A DNA stretch of 64,000 nt from Cinclus cinclus (GCF_963662255.1 NC_085056.1:8622216-8686215); one strand, 5' to 3'; positions 12,360 to 25,924 are shown, counted from the first letter of the stretch. Translations and numbers: made by a program. Notes: generated by a model not told the origin, from the sequence alone.

Positions 12360-12800
12360 ATCCCATTCGATAGCGCTGATCCTGCGTCCCCTCGGTAATG
12401 TCTGTGCAGCGGGCTGCCAAGGAGGCACATCTGGACGTCGTTAGTGAGAGGCATTGCTCAGCCTTCCAGCGAAGCCGAGGAAGCCCTGGGGGCGCGGAGC
12501 AGCGCTGGCGGCTCGGGGCCGCTCGGGGCTGGCGGCGAACGGAGCTGCCCCGCCGGGGGACCGGGAGCGGGGCTGGGACAGGACCGGGAGCGGGGCTGGG
12601 TGCGGCGGGGCTGGGAGCAGAGTTGGCACCGGACTGGGACAGACAGGACTGGGACAGGACTGGGAGCGGCCAGGAGCGGAGCGGGCTCCTGCACAGCCCC
12701 AGCGCGCAGCGAGCGGAGCTCGGCGGGCAGGGCGAGCAGCCGCGTCCCCGTCCAAGCCCCGACACGTGATGGGGCCGGGGAGCTCCGGCGGGAGCCGGCG
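12360..12800 (-). promoter_or_regulatory. B3GNT9: CpG island with probable B3GNT9 5' UTR exon
   Basis: The stretch from about 12440 to 12790 is strongly GC- and CpG-rich against AT-rich flanks, as expected of a CpG-island promoter. On the minus strand it runs into a perfect donor at 12359-12358 (gtaagt), so the island likely contains the transcription start and first untranslated exon of a minus-strand gene. B3GNT9 is the next minus-strand gene, about 7.6 kb downstream, with a matching noncoding acceptor. A CACGTG E-box occurs near 12764. The island could also start a plus-strand transcript. Long open frames in it reflect absence of TAA/TGA in GC-rich DNA. Confidence 0.6.
12550..12680 (+). 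repeat. GC-rich imperfect tandem repeat in CpG island
   Basis: Variants of gggaccgggagcggggctg and of gggacaggactgggagc recur several times in a row. The array is G-rich on the plus strand with many GGG runs, so it may form G-quadruplexes and vary in copy number. It lies within the probable B3GNT9 promoter or first exon. Confidence 0.6.
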
Positions 12801-15800
12801 GAGGTGTCGAGAGACAGAACGCACAGCCAGGTTGGGGACTTTCACCCATTCTGCAAAAAAAAGCTGTTTTTTTCTTTCCCGGCACCCTCCCCCCCCCCAA
12901 GTTTTTTCAATAGGAAACGTGTTAATTTTTCTTTCTTTTTCTTTTCCTTCTGTACTTAGGCTCTTTTAATTCCCTTGTAAGTATTTACCTCTGCAAGGAG
13001 TCACATTGAAAAATAGAGGCTGGGTTCAGCTCAGAAGTTAAATCCACTTGGGGGCTGTTTTTTTTGTTTCTTTCTTTCTTTCATTCTTTTTTCTTTCCTT
13101 CTTTTTTTTTTTTCCAAGTAAGGAAATGATGGGAGGATGTATGAGCCGAGCAGCGCAGAGGCTGAAAAGGGGCCCTTCCAAAACTTGGAACAAAAAACCC
13201 CCCAAGCCCCACTTTTTTATTAAATTTAATTTTAAATACTTCAAAAATATTTTTATTTGGAGCCAAATCTAACATGCTATCACTACTGATCTGCCAGCTG
13301 AGTGCAGCCATAGCACCTCCCATCCCTGTGGCTGTTTCTTTGTCTCTGCATTGTAAACAATGACCACTATTCCTCTAACAGAGGCCAAGTGTCTGGAGAC
13401 TGCCTAGACCACGGCCACTTTGGGAAGCAAAGTTTTTCATTTACTTGTCATAAAACCAGGTTTTGATCTACTCTGTTGTTTTCACAAACACCTCTTTTTA
13501 AAAAACATAATATAAAAATCCCTTTTTGTAAGCATTTGTGCTTTTTTTGGTGTATTCTTGATTTCAGCTGAAATGTTGTGCTTTGCTGAACACGGTTTCA
13601 TGAAGAGTGGGTTCTTGATGGGCCACCCTGAGGCCCTGCACTCAGGTGCTGCTGGGAAGGTCCTTTCCTCATGCTCACAGCTGCCTGAGCCACAGCAGGT
13701 CCCTGCTGAACAGCACAGCTGATCAGAAACCTCAGCCATAAATGTTCCTTAGTTCCAGCTTTCCCTGTGCCAGCCCAAGGCACCTCTGCTCTTTTCTTCT
13801 GCAGCAGCAGCCCCAGGTAACTTATCATCCCTGCTCTGTAGGGAGGCAGCTGATGGTCAGAGGCAAAGGCCAGCTCCTGTCTGCCTTTGCTAGAGGGAGG
13901 GGACCTGCTCCCTGAAACCACCAGGCACTCACAGCAGTTATTTCCACTATGATGCCTCACCCAGGTTTGGGGACCTGCCACCCTGCCTCCCTCTTGCTTG
14001 CTCCCATGGAGTGAGAGTGAACACAGAGGCTTTCATTGATGTGTGGTGCCTTTGTGGCCGCCATGGCCTGGAGAATCACACAGGGGGCTTGGAGGTGGAG
14101 GAGTTTCTCCATGGATGCTTCCACTTGGTGGTTGTCTCATGTGGACCTTGTTCCCTGGGCACTGATCCGTGGCTGGTTTGTTCTTCCCACTGCCAGCAAA
14201 GGTGCCCTTGGTCCATCCTGTGTTACGTCACTATCTTAGAAGACTGGGTCAGTGATCTCACTGACCCTCCTCAGTAGGCCAGCCCTGTTGACCCCAGGTT
14301 GGTTTGTCCTTCCAGCTGCTGTAGGGCAGAGCCCTGCTCCCCTCACTGTGCTCTTGCAGGCATCAAGCCATGCATTTGGGAATACAGCTTTGTGGTAGGT
14401 AAAGAAGGGCTGATCTTATGATTTTCAAACAGTGAGATTTAAGAGATTCAGGGTAAAATACATCTCTGCTCAAGTTCATGGCAAAAAGAATTTCCCTGAA
14501 TTCAGCTCTCAGGTCAATCAGTGGCTTCTATGCAAAGCTGCTGGAGATTTTATATCCCAGCTCCTTGGCTCCCCACCTGTGGGGCAGCTTTGTGACAGAG
14601 ATCACTGGTAGTGAGGCACTTGGGATTGCAGTGGTGCTGTGGCTTCAGAGTTGTTCCAGATATCCAACAGCACTGAAAGAAACACAGTTAAGCTCCTCCA
14701 GGTGCCAGGAGTGGGACAAACCTCCCCTTCTGGCCATGCTGACTGAAAAAGGCTCATCAAAGCAGTAACTAGAAATGGAACAAACACAGAGGCTTGGCTT
14801 GGTTTTGTAATCAGAACCATTCTCTTGCAGGTGGGACACCAGCCTTGCCATGTCAGGAGAAACGTGTGACTTTGGGCAGAACCCTGCTGTGTATCCACCC
14901 TCACATGGATGCTCCTCTGGAGCTGGCGATCACCAAAGGTAGCCAGAACTTCAGTGATCCCTGTTCTTACCACTGCAGTTAAGTGTTCAATCAAAGTCTC
15001 TGAGGCAGTTTTCATCAAAAGTATATATTTATTTATAAAAAAGAATGGGGAAAAAAATATATACCAAAGAGCTTTTTCTGTAAAAAGTAATTCCTTCGAG
15101 GCTGAATGTTCTAGACCCAAGTATGCCTGGCATTGCAGCCCATAGATGTAGATGGCTGATCCAAATCTGATACTGAATATCATGGGAATTTGGAATTAGA
15201 AGGTCAGCAAGGGATTTTTCCATTGAAAACTAGGAGACATTAACCACACATCTCATACAGGTTTCTATTAGAGATGTACAGCTAGCTCCTTTCAGTGGGT
15301 TTAAAATTCAATCCAAAGAAGAAAAAAAATACATATTTTTTTACTCTAGACCTTAAATTGCTTCACTGTTTGAGTCCATCTCCATACAAAAGACATTGGC
15401 CAGACCCCTGTCCAGTTTAAAGCACCAGTGTCATGCACACACTCCAGTATGTGGGTTAGACTCAAGAAACCCTCGATTCCTCTTCTTATACCTCTTTGGT
15501 TCAAGGATATCAGATAAAATACCAGAGGTTCACCAGGAATTTCAGTTAAACTAAATCAGCAATTTAAGTGAATTTGAGGCTCCTCCTTCTGCCCATGCTC
15601 ACTTCTGCAGCTACCTGGGCAGCTGCCAGGATGTGGTTCCCTTGGGAACAGCAGAGGGGAGATAGTGACCCAGACAGTAGGACAGCTCCTCAATGCTGAA
15701 CCTGGCTTTCAAGTGAATGGCAAAATAAACATCTGTTCCTTTGAGACACCTTTGTATCAGGGTATCCTGTCAGGTTTGCTTCTATCAGATGCTTCCGGTC

Positions 15801-18800
15801 AAAGTGTATCTGGTGAGCATTTTAACTTCACTCTCCTCTTTGTTATCATCTCTTTGAACACTGTAGGTCAGCTATGCCAAAACAAATAATTCAAATTCTC
15901 CTTTGGATGGATCTTTTATTCCTTCTGGCAGACTGAATGGAGATTCCTTCAAATCTGAAACATGGTTAAAACTAGAAAAACAATCTGTACCAGTAAAATA
16001 AGTCCTCTTGGATCTCTTCCTGTAAGCACATTTTGGCCTGATTTCTGCTGCTTGTTTTATGTTTTTTTTTTTTCTGTTTTAGATTTTATACGTGACTGAT
16101 TAGCACCTTTATTTGCTTTTAATATTGTGTTTCATTCTGAAACATTACCACCACCCCTGAATTTTTCTTTATCACAGATATACCTCAGTATACAGAGAAA
16201 AGCAGTTACTGTGATAAGGCAAATTTTTCCAGCAGCAGCACTGCCCATGGCTTATCTCCCACCATGATCATGACTGGTCATGGAAAGGTAGGTATGAAAC
16301 AGCCACTGCTGTGTCCTAAACCATGCCATGTGCTCGAGACAGTTTCACCATGGAATGTCACTGAAAACGCCCTTTCCTTCCAGTCTCTCTGCACTGAAGG
16401 CACCTGTGAATGCTGTTAGAGATTATGATATTCCATAAAGGTTGCCAGGGCACTTAATGGCATTTCTGACAGGGAATATGTGAGTAAGAGGAAATATACA
16501 TGCCAGTTACTGGCAGAAAGAAAATGCACAACGTTTGCATTCAGAAGAAAGCATTCATGGTTAGTCCTCTGTAAAAAAAGTAACAGCAGCAAAGAAGTTT
16601 TCTGGACTTGAAGTAAATGCTGAATAATTAAGACTTTCTCATTTTGAGCATTAACAGCTGCTACAAAAACTAGTAATTCTCATTACTCAGTGGCTGCCTT
16701 ACAACTTCATGTGCAAGTTCTGCACATGAATAGCTGGTCTGAGAGCTTAGAAATATTCATTGCAAATGAGACAGCAGGCTATGCATATGACCTTGTTCTC
16801 TTAAAAAAGTAATTTTTGCAAAATCAAGAGCAAACTCTCTCGCTCTTAAAGTAATTTTCAAGTTTCTGATTTTTAAATTTTTTAAAATACGATTTGTCAG
16901 GTGGGTTTCTGCCAAACAGAGTTGCCCAGCTGGGATTTGGCAGGAAAGCTAAATGCTTTGAGGTATGGTTCCACAGCAGCCTAAATTAGCTAAGATCTGC
17001 ACCACTGTGTTGGTCCCAAAAGCAAAACTGTCAGAAAGGTAATTGCTTCATTTTGGGAAGGACACTGGTACTACTGGAGTAGAGCAGGAATGGAGGAGAT
17101 GAAACTGCAATGGCACTGATACCAAATGGCTTAATAAAAGGTGATGGAGCCAGTCTTTGCAGAGATGGTGCCTGCATGAAGTCCTGTTTCTTTGGAAGCT
17201 AAGGGCAAGATGGAAGCAGATTCCCTCACATCCTGAAAACCTTCTCCCCATACTTAACCCCCTTCCTTTCCTTTCCTGGCTCCTTTCCCTCGGGGGTTCA
17301 AAATCTACAGAAAACAAGTCACGTTTCTCTGGCTTACTCTAAGAATATTTTACTCAGCTCATCTGAGGTATGTGGATCCCAGCTGGCTCAAAGCAGGCCA
17401 TCTAAATCCTGCCCATCCAGATGTTCAGGGACTGATGCTCAGTTGTTCCAGCAGAAGGTACAGGAACATCTCCAGCTTGGATCTGAGCCCACATCTGAAT
17501 CTGAGGTTATGTTCCTCCTTACTGAATTACAGCTTTGACTCCAGGGAAGGAGTAGGATGTGAGTTGTGGTTTAAAAGGCCATGACTTGAAAGTTGCTCCT
17601 ACCATGACTGCTTGCAGCCCGATATTCACATGCACACAGATTTTTTGTGTGTGGCCAGAGTCCCCCTCTGCATTTCAAAACATTTTCACGGCCCACTGGC
17701 TATTCCCACAGATGGGAAGGGCAAAAAAAGGATAGAATTAATGGAAAAGTATTAGTAAAAACCTATCAGGAAAGCACTGGGAATATGTTAAAGGTAATTG
17801 AGCTGCTGTTGTACTTCACGGGACCCATGTCATGCCAGACATTTGTTGCTCTGTGCTTTGTTACGGCAAAAGTGCAGCTGCTTTGTTGCAGTCTGCATCA
17901 GCCATACCAGGAGACACTCAGCTTCTCCCACAGGAACTGAAAGCAGGCGTCAGCCCTGGGGTTTAGGAGATTTGTCTCTTAAACCATTTTTACCCTAAAA
18001 ATCGGTGCAGGTAAATCCAGGCACAGTGGCAGCTGATGCTTGATAGTCACACAATGACAGCAGTGCCAGGGAAAGGCTCTCTGTAGATCCTGACACCTGT
18101 GGGACACAGCAGGGCGAGCTGTCCCCTCCAGGGGCCCAGCAGGCTGAAGGTGGGTGGTTAGGAAGTGAGTGAAGGCACGAGCAGCCAGCTGGGTCTGGTG
18201 ATTGCTCAGCTCTGTGGTCTGAGGACAGCATTTGACGCTGCAGTGCACCTGTGAGCAGCAGTTCCAATCCATGCTCCACAGGTAGCTTGCTGATGAGGAG
18301 ACTCTTTTCCTTCCAGCACTGTGTTTTGCTTTTCCATGGCTGCAGGCTCCTTCAGGCTGGGAGGCAAGAGCTAATCAACACATTACTGTCTACCACAGAT
18401 GAGAAAATGTTGACAATCGTTGTCTGAATTTGAGTTTGACCATACTGTTTGTTCAGTGCCTGCCATTTGTTGTACAGCAGTAATCTTTTGCCCTGAAGAA
18501 GATTATGGCTGCCCCAGCTAGAAGAAAAGCCTTCAGGTGGTGAGAGGTGGGAAGGAGCTACAATAGAGCAGGGTGGAACAGATGCTCTTGCCATGGATGT
18601 TTTTCGTTCTTCAAACAAAGAAGGAAAATAACGTAAAATTGACTTTTCCTTACTTTCCCCTTTGTCTTTACTTGATGTCACGAAGGGCAAAATGTTTTCA
18701 ATATAAAAATATATTGCAGCTCTCCAGGTGATGGCCCTGGACACAGCCTGAGAAGCAGTGGCCTTGTCTGCTTCCCAGAGAAATTCTATGAGAAGCCTTG

Positions 18801-19133
18801 CTTGCTTTTCTGTTCTCCTTCATTCTCCCCTAGGGCTCTCTGTCACAGTCCTGAAGGAAGTTACCTTCCCTTCCCTCAGTCCTGAAGGAAGTCAGGATGA
18901 AAGCCTCTCATCAGTTCACAGGAAGGTAGTGCTCTATTTCTGGAAACACAATGAAATAAGGAAAGTCAGAGGTCCATGCTGGCTTTTGCAAACATAGAAC
19001 CTCTCTCCTGAGCATTTCCACCTAGATGGAAACCTGTGGTGACTTCAGGGCTTTACATTCCCAGACACTGGCAGCAGTTTCATACAGTAGCTAAAGCAGG
19101 AAAGCCCTTAGCAATGGCACTCTCCTTTGGGCT
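12801..19133. other. Intergenic region between B3GNT9 promoter and TRADD 3' end
   Basis: I recognise no gene here. The region has pyrimidine-rich simple sequence (13058-13115), A/T-rich stretches, a short direct duplication of cctgaaggaagt near 18850-18890, and scattered open frames up to 193 codons (14602-15183, minus) without domains. The 3' UTR of TRADD should begin immediately left of 19134, but I could not settle its polyadenylation site. Confidence 0.5.
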
Positions 19134-22100
19134 CTAGGAGCAGTCTTCACTGGCATGGAGGCCCAAGAGCTCCTCTGCCAAGCTGACGAGACCGTTTTCT
19201 TCCAGGGCTGCAATCAGCCGTGCTATCGTGGCCTTCTTGCCCTCGGACTGGATGAACCTGAGGAGCATCTGATAGGCTTGTTCATAGAGTCCCTCTCGGT
19301 CGTACTCCAGTGCCAGGTTGTCAATGACAGGGTCACGCAGGGCCCGGCAGGATTTCTGCAGAGATCGAGCCACCTGCTTCCACTTCTTGGACACGGACTT
19401 GGCAAACTTCTGATGGTCGTCTGGTGTGATTGTTCTGTTGTCTAAAAGGGGCAGAGGCCAGGTAAGACACAGAAGTTTCACGGCTGATGTGATGCAGCCT
19501 GGGTCAGTTCAAGGTTTGGTCAATATTCTGGTCTATTCAGGGAGTCTGTGCTCCCTGCCTTGCCCAGCTTTTCCCTTACAGAAACCCTCCCACAACAACA
19601 AAGCATCTGGGCTTGCCCCTACCCTGCAAGCTTGACAAGGCCTATTTTCTTTTTTTATCTCTCAGAACTGTCCTGTGGTTTGCCAGAGAGTCTTTTTTTT
19701 CTTCTTTTTTTTTTTTTCAGATGGACAAGCTCTTCATGTCTTTCAGCCTTTCAAAGGCAACTTGGTAAGGCCTTTCTGAAAAAGTCCCCTGTTCCTTACC
19801 TAAACATCCTTAAAACACTGAAATGCTGACAGGAGCTCTCTCTTCAGCTGTTTAGCACTGGAGACTGTACACAGCTTAAGCAAGCTCAGAAATTATCTAG
19901 TTTATCTCAAGCTTATAATGCTATGTGAGAGTCTCTGAAAACTCTCTCTAGGGACAGACCCCAAAGCCAGCTGGTGAACTGAGGTAGCCTGGACAAATCA
20001 GTCCTGTCTGAAAGCAGGGCTGAGGGTGTCCGTGGCAACTTCCCCAGTCTGATCCAACCTGTACTATTAACTCGCCTCAACCAAGTGACATGGAAAAAGA
20101 GAAAAATACTCTGTGTTTTTCCTTTCACTATTAATTTTAAAATGTGAGGAACCTGGAAGGGACACAGACTCTAACATATCTGGTTCTGTGCCACCCCAGA
20201 AAAGAAAACAGGTTGAGGCCTCATCTGAAGCCCCATGGCAATATCTTAGGACTACTGTAATTCCTTTCTTATGGGATGCTGTGAAATCCTTGGTTTATCT
20301 GAGGTAGACCCCAATATGCAGTCATGATAATTCTCCCTCCTGGGCTGTGACACAGACCAAGGGCTCTGTTGTTCAGCTCTAGCTACTCACCAAACTGTTG
20401 TCCCTGAAAGATGAAGGTGAGTTGTGTGGGAAGGGAGTTGCCTTGAGGAGGATAAGGCTGAGACAGTGACTTCAGAGGTGAGCAGTCTTTTCCAGCCACA
20501 TTGTTGTTGGTGCTCTGTTGAAGCACCAGGCTCTTGAGGCATTCCTCCAGCTCTGTGATCTCCTCATCCGGCAGGCGGTCAGGCTGAAACACAAACAGCA
20601 TCAGTGACTCCTGCCAGGGACACCACCCTGCAAAGCTGCAGTTGCTGGTGTCAAGAAAGGAGCAATGAGATATAGCATGAGCTGTCAACCAGGCAAATGA
20701 GGTGGTCTAATGAAGCTCTGGCTGTAAATGTGTGGATGTGAATCTGTAATGTGGTGTAAAATAGATAATCTCTTCTCCCTGGGTTTCTCACCAGCAGCAG
20801 TGAGTGCTTACAAGTTGCATAAAACTGCTACTAGCCCACGTTCATTTCCAGCAGCCCTCAGCAGGAATTAGGGTGCACTGCAGGCAGCAAGGCTGCTCCC
20901 AACTCCATATGAAGGTCATACCCACAGAACAGGGTGACCTGATCCAACAGCTCATGGCCTCCCAAGCAGGCAGCTCCTGCTCTCTCTCTCTCGCTGCCTC
21001 TCTGCTCCCTAAAGTTTGTTGTTCCTGAGTCCTCACCAAGTCAGTTTTTTTCACTAGCCAAGAGAAAATTAGTCTGACCTCCAAAAAGCAGGTAATGAGA
21101 ATGGAGTAAAGAAGGCAAAGCACATGGGAAGAGTCAAATCTGGCAGTGCTGTGCCTCAGTCAGAGGTAAACAATGGTTTAGCTCACTTACAGCAGGTATC
21201 CAACACTGCTCTCAGCTGCTGAAGGCTGGCTGTGCCCCGGTGCCATCTTTCTGCATGTTGCACTGTTAGGCTGGGGTCAGACTGAGTCACTTTTGGGGAA
21301 CTGAGAATTAGCCCATTTCTTTTGTCCAGTCAGCTAGTTCAGCACAGGGAGGGAGCAGCAAGCCACAGTTCACAGGGCAGGGATACCACATGTTGTTTGG
21401 TTCAGGGATGAAAGGTTTGAGTCTTTTTCTGTGCTTACAGTAAAGCAACCTGGCAAAACATGCTCTTGTGCCCAATATTCCTGAGTAGATAGTGAGTGCC
21501 TGTTTCTCAGGACCATTTAGAGGAACTAGAGCTAAAGTTCCAGATGGAAAAAAAAGAGGAAGGGAAAAAATCACTGAGTTTAATCATGTCAAGTGCCTTG
21601 CAGTGAGATGACAAGATCTCACTGTTCTTGCAAACAGGATTAGAGTGCAAGTGCCAAAGTGTGCAATGTGCCAGATGTCAGATGAGAGAGACTTTGCTTT
21701 CAGAAGGGCAGCCTACTCCTGCTGGCAGCAGATGCTGTGTGTCCCCACTCTGACACAAGTTTTTGATGTGATGTGCAGTGTTTGCATTCACTTCTGTTGC
21801 ACATTTCCAGGTGCAGTTACCTTTGCCACTCTGGGAGGAGGTGGTGTGTGAGGCAGGTGAGGGAGGTGCACAGCACTGATGGTTCCATCCACGACTGCTC
21901 CTCTCTGCCTGCCTCACAGCTGTACTGAGGCACACTTGTGCTGTCAGCTGCACTGTCTAGAACTTCTTGTCTTAGTGGGGATAACATCCATGCTAGCTGT
22001 TACACAGAGAAGCCACAGTGACTTTGTAGGCTGCTTTAGGTAACTCTATTGCCCTTCCAAAGAAGGACACAGCTCTTTTCTGAGGAAGGGCGGAGCTATT

Positions 22101-25100
22101 TCTCCACATTAGAGTTAGGAGCTGAAGGACAGAGAAGTTTGTTAACTCAACATGCTGCATCAGAATAAGATTTGCACCCACCTTTGCAAGCCCTGTGCCA
22201 CCCCTCCTCATTGCTGCCCAGCCTCCCTCCCTCTCCCGCTCTCACCTTTTCTCTGTAGATGCACTCTAGGCAACGATCCTCATCCTTCAGCATCTTGTCA
22301 AGGTGCTCACTGCCAGCCTTCAGCTCCACTTGGAGAGGCACCGTGGTAGTGGCCAAGGAGAGCTGGAGGTGACTCTGGAGGGACTTCTGGAGCGCTCCTT
22401 CCCGGTAACTGCGCAGGAACCGGCGGCAGTTCTCCCGCTTGCAGAACTTGAGCTGGACTATCAGGTGTGGGTGGCTGCAGTGCACTTTGAGCATGTCCAC
22501 ACCATTCACGCTGCCAGTGGAGTCTGGCAGGGAGAAGGGAGCACAGTCACAATCCAGGCATGAGCCAGCCCACCCAGACCCATGCCTATCCACAACAATG
22601 GAGGAGCTTTTGAATTCACTTTGTGATAAAGTCCTCTGGGATGGAAACGTGTGCTAAACCAAGAGGGAAGGATTAAGTTCACGCTGCCCTGCCACCACTG
22701 ATCTCCATGAAGTATGTATGGAGTCCAACTGAAGATGAACTATATCTCAGGTAATTATATCAACACTGCTTATTAGGGCAGGTTTTAAATTTGAGGTTCC
22801 ATTTCCAGGGCAGAGATGGTTATGATAAACTAGTAGCACAGCAAAGTTTTATAGATGAAAGTTCAGCTCAGTGCTCAGTCAGCCTTTGGTCCTTGTGACT
22901 TGAGTTTCATGCAGTGACAAAGGTCCTGGAAAGAAACCCAGTGCTTCCTCTCCAACCTGTGCCTAGAGGTAACTTTAGTCTCTCTGAGCCTTTAAAACAT
23001 CTCACAAAGAGCAAATGACAGATCCAGCCTCTCTCTCCAATCTCTCTGCTTGAGATTGGGCCTTGACTTGTTATTTTGCATAGAGAATTAATTCATGGTA
23101 AAATCTAAACAAGGAGAAGCAAGGGATGTACCCTCTAACATTAGTGTAGCAGGAGCACAACTGATGTAGAAACAGAAAATGCCAATTCATTCTTCTTTCT
23201 CCCAGCATAATTTAATCTTTATTAGCTGTGCTCATTATCCTTATTTCCACAGGATTTTACATGCTGATGAGGAGTTCTAAGTATGTGCTTTTCTCTTTTT
23301 TGAAGCAGAGGCCTATGTGAGGTTTCTGTAGTGCTTCCAGACCTGGCTGAACCTTGTGGACTGTCACTGCATAGGGCTGTATGGAGGCACCACCTCACAC
23401 TGGCACTATATCAGCTATTTCTAAACTACATGTCATGGCATGGAGGACAATCTTAAGGCAAGGCAGACTTGTGTGCTCCACATTAAGCAGGACAAGTGAC
23501 CTTGGATTTAAAAGTATAGTATCTAACAGTGGCTTTACATGTTTCCTAAGTGCTGTTTGCATAGTTTAAACCATATGTGTAACTGACACATGGGTTTAGG
23601 CATCTAGAAAATACATTTTAATTCACTGTGTATGATTTTTTATCACTTCCTTCATCCTTTACTTTTTATGAGTGCTTATTAAACAAAATTTTCATAATAG
23701 GGAAAAAGGGCAGGGGAGGGAGAACTGCACAGACATGGAAACCTTTATGAAAAGTGTACAAGACAGCTGTAAAGCTACCTCAAAAGATGGGACTTTGCAG
23801 GCATTTCTGCATGAAACCTCAGACAGCTTAAGATTTCATGTCCTTTTCAAGTCTGAAAAAGCATGGTAGCATTTCACTTTTGTGAGCTGTCCTTTAAATG
23901 TGTGAGCAGATTCACATTCCAGTGCCACAAAGCAGCCATAAATCAAGCCTAAGTGGACAATGGTGCTAGGCTGCCTGCTTCCTGTTTCCCATATTTGGAA
24001 TGAGCTTCAAGACGGGCAGGCCTGTATTGGATAAATTCACTTGGCATGATTTCCAGAATAAACTGCAGAATAGTTACACAAGCCCAATTGAACAATAGAG
24101 TCTCAGCTGTGTGACAGGTAAAGAACACCATGAGTCTTTCTAGGTAAGTATTATAAACTCCTCAAATTCCTATTACCCTGCAGTGTGCTTGGAGCAAGGG
24201 TGGAGAGGGAAAATATGGCTCTATGGCTTTTTGCATCTCAAGTAATTTTTTTTTGTAAATAGGGTTACATACACCTCAAGCTAATCTGTGTTTGTTTATA
24301 TCAGAATTTGAATTATATCAGAATTTTAATAGAAATTAATTTTTACTGGCTATCACTTGATTTAAAAAACAGCTTCTCAAAGCAGAAATCATGTTTCTGT
24401 GGTGGTATAAAGACAGCAATTAAATCTTCTTTCATAGCAATTGCAATCTTTTTCCCTCTTACATAAATGGGTTTAAACAAACATTCATAAAGTTGGATAA
24501 TTCATAGGATGGTTCAAGTTGGAAGGGAGCCCAGGCAGTGTGTAGCCCAACCTCCCATGCAAAGCAGGGTCAGCCCTGAGGTCAGAACCAGTTGCTCAGG
24601 GCTCTGTCCAGTCCCCTTTTGAAAGCCCTCGAGGATGGACAATACACAGTCACTCTGCTTGACTGTCTTAATGGGGAAAACATTTGTCCTTCTATCTGAT
24701 GTCTACCTCTCATTTCAATTTGTGCCTGTTGCCTCTCATTCCCTATGCACCACTATGAACAGTGTGGCTCCATCTCTCCCCCCCACAGGTATCAGAAGGC
24801 TGTTGGTAGGTCCTCTGAAACCTTCTCTTCCCCAGGCTCAACATCTCCCTCAGCCTCTCCTCACAGGAAAAGTACTCTAGCCCCTCACGATCCTGGTGAA
24901 CCTCTGCTGAGCTTGCTCCACTTTACTGCCTTTCCTAAACAGAGTGAGCATGAGCTTTCCTTACGTATGAGGGTGAGATAAAGAAAGGCATGGCACTGTA
25001 CACCAAGATACCAGAGGATGGGTACCTGCTAATGCCAGCTTCAGGGCCTTGAACACACAAGGCTTCTTCTGGGAGCTCTCGTAGAGGGCTGGCAGAGTGA

Positions 25101-25167
25101 TGGTCTTGCAGGTCGACTGAAGGAAGAGATAAGCGCTGCCAATCCAAGGAGCAGAGCTGCCTGCCAT
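19134..25167 (-). CDS. TRADD: TNFRSF1A-associated via death domain protein (TRADD)
   Basis: This gene encodes the cytoplasmic adaptor that binds the death domain of activated TNF receptor 1 and recruits TRAF2, RIPK1 and FADD, leading to NF-kappaB activation or apoptosis. Coding exons on the minus strand are 25167-25026, 22523-22246, 20583-20391 and 19441-19134. All junctions are GT-AG and phases join, giving 306 residues (human 312). Residues 1 to about 160 form the N-terminal TRAF2-binding domain, with WIGSAYLF near the start, LIVQLKFC and SYREGAL. The linker is [14 protein letters not shown] followed by a Pro/Ser/Gln-rich stretch. The last exon encodes the whole death domain (about 205-300), with [17 protein letters not shown] and [15 protein letters not shown]. 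The ATG at 25167 sits 10 bases inside the exon that starts at 25177, so upstream UTR is in another exon. Intron 1 carries one CR1 fragment, and another lies 5' of this exon in the opposite orientation. The gene keeps its mammalian place next to B3GNT9 on the same strand. Confidence 0.95.
24501..24945 (-). repeat. CR1-type LINE fragment, reverse orientation
   Basis: The left edge reads ttcataggatggttcaag, then ttggaaggga, the reverse complement of the CR1 3' end. It is followed by the typical CR1 sequence with ccaacctcc, cagggtcag and the C-rich cctctccc segment. The copy is about 440 bases, truncated at its 5' side as CR1 copies usually are. It lies in TRADD intron 1, 81 bases from the first coding exon, in the same orientation as the gene. 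Confidence 0.85.
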
Positions 25168-25599
25168 CTTCAGCACCCTACAGAACCACACAGGCAAGCT
25201 CAGAGACCATAAGGGAAATGGCCTGAAGCCAGGGGAGTGCTACAGCACAAGCATGACAGACTTATGGGGATCTACTATCATTTCTTAGAGGAGTGTGGAT
25301 GTTGCTAAAGCAAGCATAACCTTTGAGGGGTTACTATTACTCTGTAAAGCACACCACAGTGGGACACCATATCCCTAAGACAGCAGCTCACAAAGCTTTG
25401 CTTTCATTTTACACTGGAGTCCATTCATTTTATAGTCCAAAGATACTGTGAAGCAGAGTTTCAGTCCCTGTGCCTCTGACTGACTAGCCAAGCTGGCAAA
25501 ACGTGAAATGATTCAAGTGCTCCAGGGACCACCCACAGTCGTGTCTCGGGCATCTTCCCATGGACTGAAGCCCTACTGCAACCAGAGATGTTCTCCTTT

Positions 25600-25924
25600 A
25601 AGGTCCTGGTCCCCTGGTTGCTCACAGGGCCCTGACCTCCTGTGACAGGACACTCTACACAGACCGGACAAGGGCAGTCGTTTTAAACTAAAAGAGGGCA
25701 GATTTATATTAGATATCAGGAATAATTTTCTTACAGTGAGGGTGGCAAGGCACTGGCACAGAGAAGTGGTGGATGCCCCATCTCTGAAAATATTCAAGGC
25801 CAGGTTGGACCCTGGGCACTGAGAGACCTGATTAGTTGAAGATGTCCCTGGTCACCACAGAGGAGTGGAACCAGACAGCCTTGGAAAGGTCCCTTCCAAC
25901 CCAAACCATTCGGAGATTCTATGA
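25600..25924 (+). repeat. CR1-type LINE fragment, forward orientation
   Basis: The segment ends with ccttccaacccaaaccatt and then gattctatga, the hallmark 3' end of avian CR1. Upstream, ggtggatgccccatctctg and ttcaaggccaggttgga are also typical CR1 tail sequence. It is truncated at the 5' side. It lies between the first coding exon of TRADD and its CpG island, in the opposite orientation to the other CR1 copy at 24501-24945. Confidence 0.9.

Noticed and set aside
12322..12969. Several overlapping long open frames on both strands, up to 192 codons
   Set aside because: They lie in a CpG island where stop codons are rare, their peptides are Ala/Gly/Pro/Arg-rich, and they overlap on both strands. 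A 5' UTR exon explains the sequence better.
14602..15183. 193-codon minus-strand frame
   Set aside because: No recognisable domain, spans simple AT-rich sequence, and lacks splice or promoter support.
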